DNA of 37,723 bases from a virus. Below the pieces are notes generated by a model. The model was not told the DNA's origin, did not search any database, and saw only the letters and a program-made list of their open reading frames with translations. The stretch is from positions 1 to 37,723 of the IMG/VR virus record IMGVR_UViG_3300044637_000937; one strand, written 5' to 3'. Positions within the stretch are counted from its first letter, which is position 1. Every line of letters starts with the position of its first letter. The position numbers and the translations under genes are program-made. This document shows positions 36,213-37,723 of the stretch, piece after piece.

Positions 36213-37127
36213 ATGAGCAATCTTGCAGTCCTTCCAAGTGCCGCAGGTTTCACGCCTGCCCAACTTAAGCTAATCCGTCAGACCGTCGCAGGCGACACCA
36301 ACGAAATGGAGTTTGACCTGTTTATTGCCGCTGCGCGCAATTCAGGCCTTGACCCGTTCCGTAAGCAAATCAGCGCGATTGTGTTCAACAAGAACAATCC
36401 AGACAAGCGCAAAATGTCGATCATCACGACGATTGACGGCTTTCGTGTCATCGCAGAGCGCACGCGCCTGTATCGCCCAGATGATGAGCCGCCACGTTAC
36501 GAGATCGATCCGGCCCTGAAGTCGGCAGCCAATCCAATTGGTATCGTGTCTTGCACCGTCAAGGTTTACAAGCGCGATCAAGACGGGGTTTGGTTTGCTT
36601 GCGCAGGTCAGGCTTATTGGGATGAGTTTGCTTCTGTCAAAGAGGAATGGGCAGAGGACGAGACAGGCAAGCGCCGTCGGACTGGCAAGAGTGCCGCAGA
36701 CGGCAATTGGGGCCGCATGGCGCGGGTTATGATCGCCAAGTGCGCAGAGGCCCAAGCATTGCGCCGCGCCTTTCCTGATGCGTTCTCAGGCATTTATGAG
36801 GCGTCCGAGCTTGACCGCGCCGTGATGGAAGATGCAACGCCATCAGAAGCCCTTGTGAACTACGAGACGCAAGAGCGCATTGCCAAGCTAGGCGGACCTT
36901 CAATTCTGTTTCAACTAGAGCCATCGGCACCGCTGGAAGCCATCCCGCTTGGTCGGGTTGCGGATCGTGTGCAGGAGCAGCTTTCTTTGATGGTTGACCG
37001 CCGACAGGTTGACAGCTTTTCGCGCACTAACAAGGACGCCTTGAAACAGTTTTGGGGCCACTCAAAAGGCGACGCACTTGAACTCAAAAAGGCAATTGAC
37101 CAACGTTTGGATGAGTTGCCAGAGTGA
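36213..37127 (+). CDS. bet: Single-strand annealing recombinase, Bet/RecT type
   Basis: 304 residues, AGGAG ribosome site eight bases before ATG. The core matches phage Bet: LIRQTVAGDTNEMEFDLFIAAARNSGLDPFRKQISAIVF, then SIITTIDGFRVIAERTRLY, VSCTVKVYKRDQDG and MIAKCAEAQALRRAFPDAFSGIYEASELD. Bet-like proteins anneal complementary single strands, normally after a 5'-3' exonuclease; none is next to it here. The C-terminal 100 residues are variable and helical. Forms circular concatemers or repairs ends during replication. Confidence 0.92.
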   Translation: MSNLAVLPSAAGFTPAQLKLIRQTVAGDTNEMEFDLFIAAARNSGLDPFRKQISAIVFNKNNPDKRKMSIITTIDGFRVIAERTRLYRPDDEPPRYEIDPALKSAANPIGIVSCTVKVYKRDQDGVWFACAGQAYWDEFASVKEEWAEDETGKRRRTGKSAADGNWGRMARVMIAKCAEAQALRRAFPDAFSGIYEASELDRAVMEDATPSEALVNYETQERIAKLGGPSILFQLEPSAPLEAIPLGRVADRVQEQLSLMVDRRQVDSFSRTNKDALKQFWGHSKGDALELKKAIDQRLDELPE

Positions 37128-37582
37128 CCGAAACCCACCTATTCCAACGCACCTTGCATGGGCTTCAACCAGATGCCGTCAATGCGGGTGTGTTGGATGA
37201 CGTGCCAATAGGCTCAATCGTATCTGTCACGATTAAACGCCCTCGAAACGTGTTGCACCACCGCAAGCTATTTGCGCTTATTTCGGTGGTGTTTCCACAT
37301 CAAAGCGTATGGCTAACTCGTGAGGATTTGCGGGAAAGCCTTTTAATAGCGGCTGGACATAGCGAAGCCGTGCAAGCCATGATTACAGACCCCACGACCA
37401 AGAAGCGGGTTCTGGGTGAGGTATGGCGGGCTAAATCAATCAGCTTTAAGGCTCTTGACCAAAAGGGTTTCGAAGCAGTTTATGACAGGGTGGTGCACAT
37501 CATCCTAGATAAAATCTTGAAAGGCGTTGACCGCGCCGATCTGGACCGTGAAGTTGAAGAAATTTTGATAGGCCGTCGATGA
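37124..37582 (+). CDS. DUF1367-type phage protein (152 aa)
   Basis: ATGA overlap with bet. The pattern GSIVSVTIKRPRNVLHHRKLFALISVVF, then KKRVLGEVWRAKSISFKALDQKGFEAVYDRVVHIIL, is that of the DUF1367 family (RPRNxxxHRKxFALL and a KSISFxxxDQxxFxxxY box). Family members sit in replication/recombination regions of phages. Activity unknown. The end overlaps the HNH start (ATGA). Confidence 0.82.
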   Translation: MTETHLFQRTLHGLQPDAVNAGVLDDVPIGSIVSVTIKRPRNVLHHRKLFALISVVFPHQSVWLTREDLRESLLIAAGHSEAVQAMITDPTTKKRVLGEVWRAKSISFKALDQKGFEAVYDRVVHIILDKILKGVDRADLDREVEEILIGRR

Positions 37583-37723
37583 TTTTTTCCCCAATCAAAC
37601 TTGAACCCCGTAAGGGATTCACACCCAAACAGCGTGCCGCCGTGTTCTCAGAGCATGGCGGTATCTGCCATTTATGCAAGGCACCCATCCAAGCAGGGCA
37701 GGCATGGGACGTTGACCACGTGA
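37579..37723 (+). CDS. HNH endonuclease (5' part; continues at base 1)
   Basis: ATG 37579 overlaps the DUF1367 stop as ATGA. It encodes MIFSPIKLEPRKGFTPKQRAA and the first CxxC of the HNH protein; after 37596 the sequence repeats bases 1-127. See the 3' part for motifs. Confidence 0.9.
   Translation, partial: MIFSPIKLEPRKGFTPKQRAAVFSEHGGICHLCKAPIQAGQAWDVDHV
37597..37723. repeat. Terminal direct repeat, right copy
   Basis: Exact copy of 1-127; remove one copy when closing the circle. Confidence 0.95.

Overview
The window is the complete genome of a tailed phage with a P22-like (podovirus) virion, read as one circular molecule. Its first 127 bases recur exactly as its last 127 (37597-37723), so the unique length is 37,596 bp and the HNH gene is split across the ends. 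A perfect 127-bp overlap is what a de Bruijn assembler run at k=127 leaves on a circular contig. It fits a circularly permuted, headful-packaged genome better than a true terminal repeat. The host is probably an alphaproteobacterium, because the phage carries a GcrA-family regulator, a family confined to that class. No integrase, partition gene, DNA polymerase, RNA polymerase, tRNA or CRISPR array was seen, so the phage is probably virulent, although two small HTH repressor-like genes are present.

Layout: there are four transcription units, with two divergent control regions and two convergent boundaries. (1) 35559-37723 continuing into 1-333, plus strand: recombination cassette (53-aa basic protein, Gp157 family, Bet/RecT-type annealase, DUF1367 protein, HNH nuclease). 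(2) 2144-330, minus strand: a tightly coupled regulatory set from a leaderless-looking HTH gene through four small unknowns to a winged-helix protein and GcrA. (3) 2212-6783, plus strand: about 18 small, mostly unknown genes joined by ATGA/TGATG overlaps, ending at a two-hairpin terminator near 6852-6906. (4) 35458-6905, minus strand, about 28.5 kb: Cro-like HTH, a free-standing DnaA domain IV protein, VRR-NUC nuclease, DUF1376 replication protein, small genes, a UUCG-loop terminator, then TerS, TerL, portal, scaffold, coat, gp4-like, an inserted adhesin block, gp10-like, gp26-position protein, ejection proteins, tailspike and lysis genes.

How the parts work together: the head and neck genes follow P22 order (portal-scaffold-coat-gp4-gp10-gp26-ejection proteins-tailspike). 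A block of six genes, including a large SGNH esterase and a 20-residue-repeat protein, sits between the gp4 and gp10 homologues. Lysis combines an L,D-transpeptidase-fold (DUF2778/Tlde1-like) endolysin, an overlapping Rz/Rz1 spanin pair and several small membrane proteins, one of which should be the holin. Control signals visible in the DNA include ATGCAT-centred operator-like motifs in both divergent regions, a TTGACA/AATAAA promoter at 31976-32004, and matching UUCG terminators before terS and after the coat gene. The pre-terS terminator leaves no room for a new promoter, so late genes probably need read-through or antitermination.
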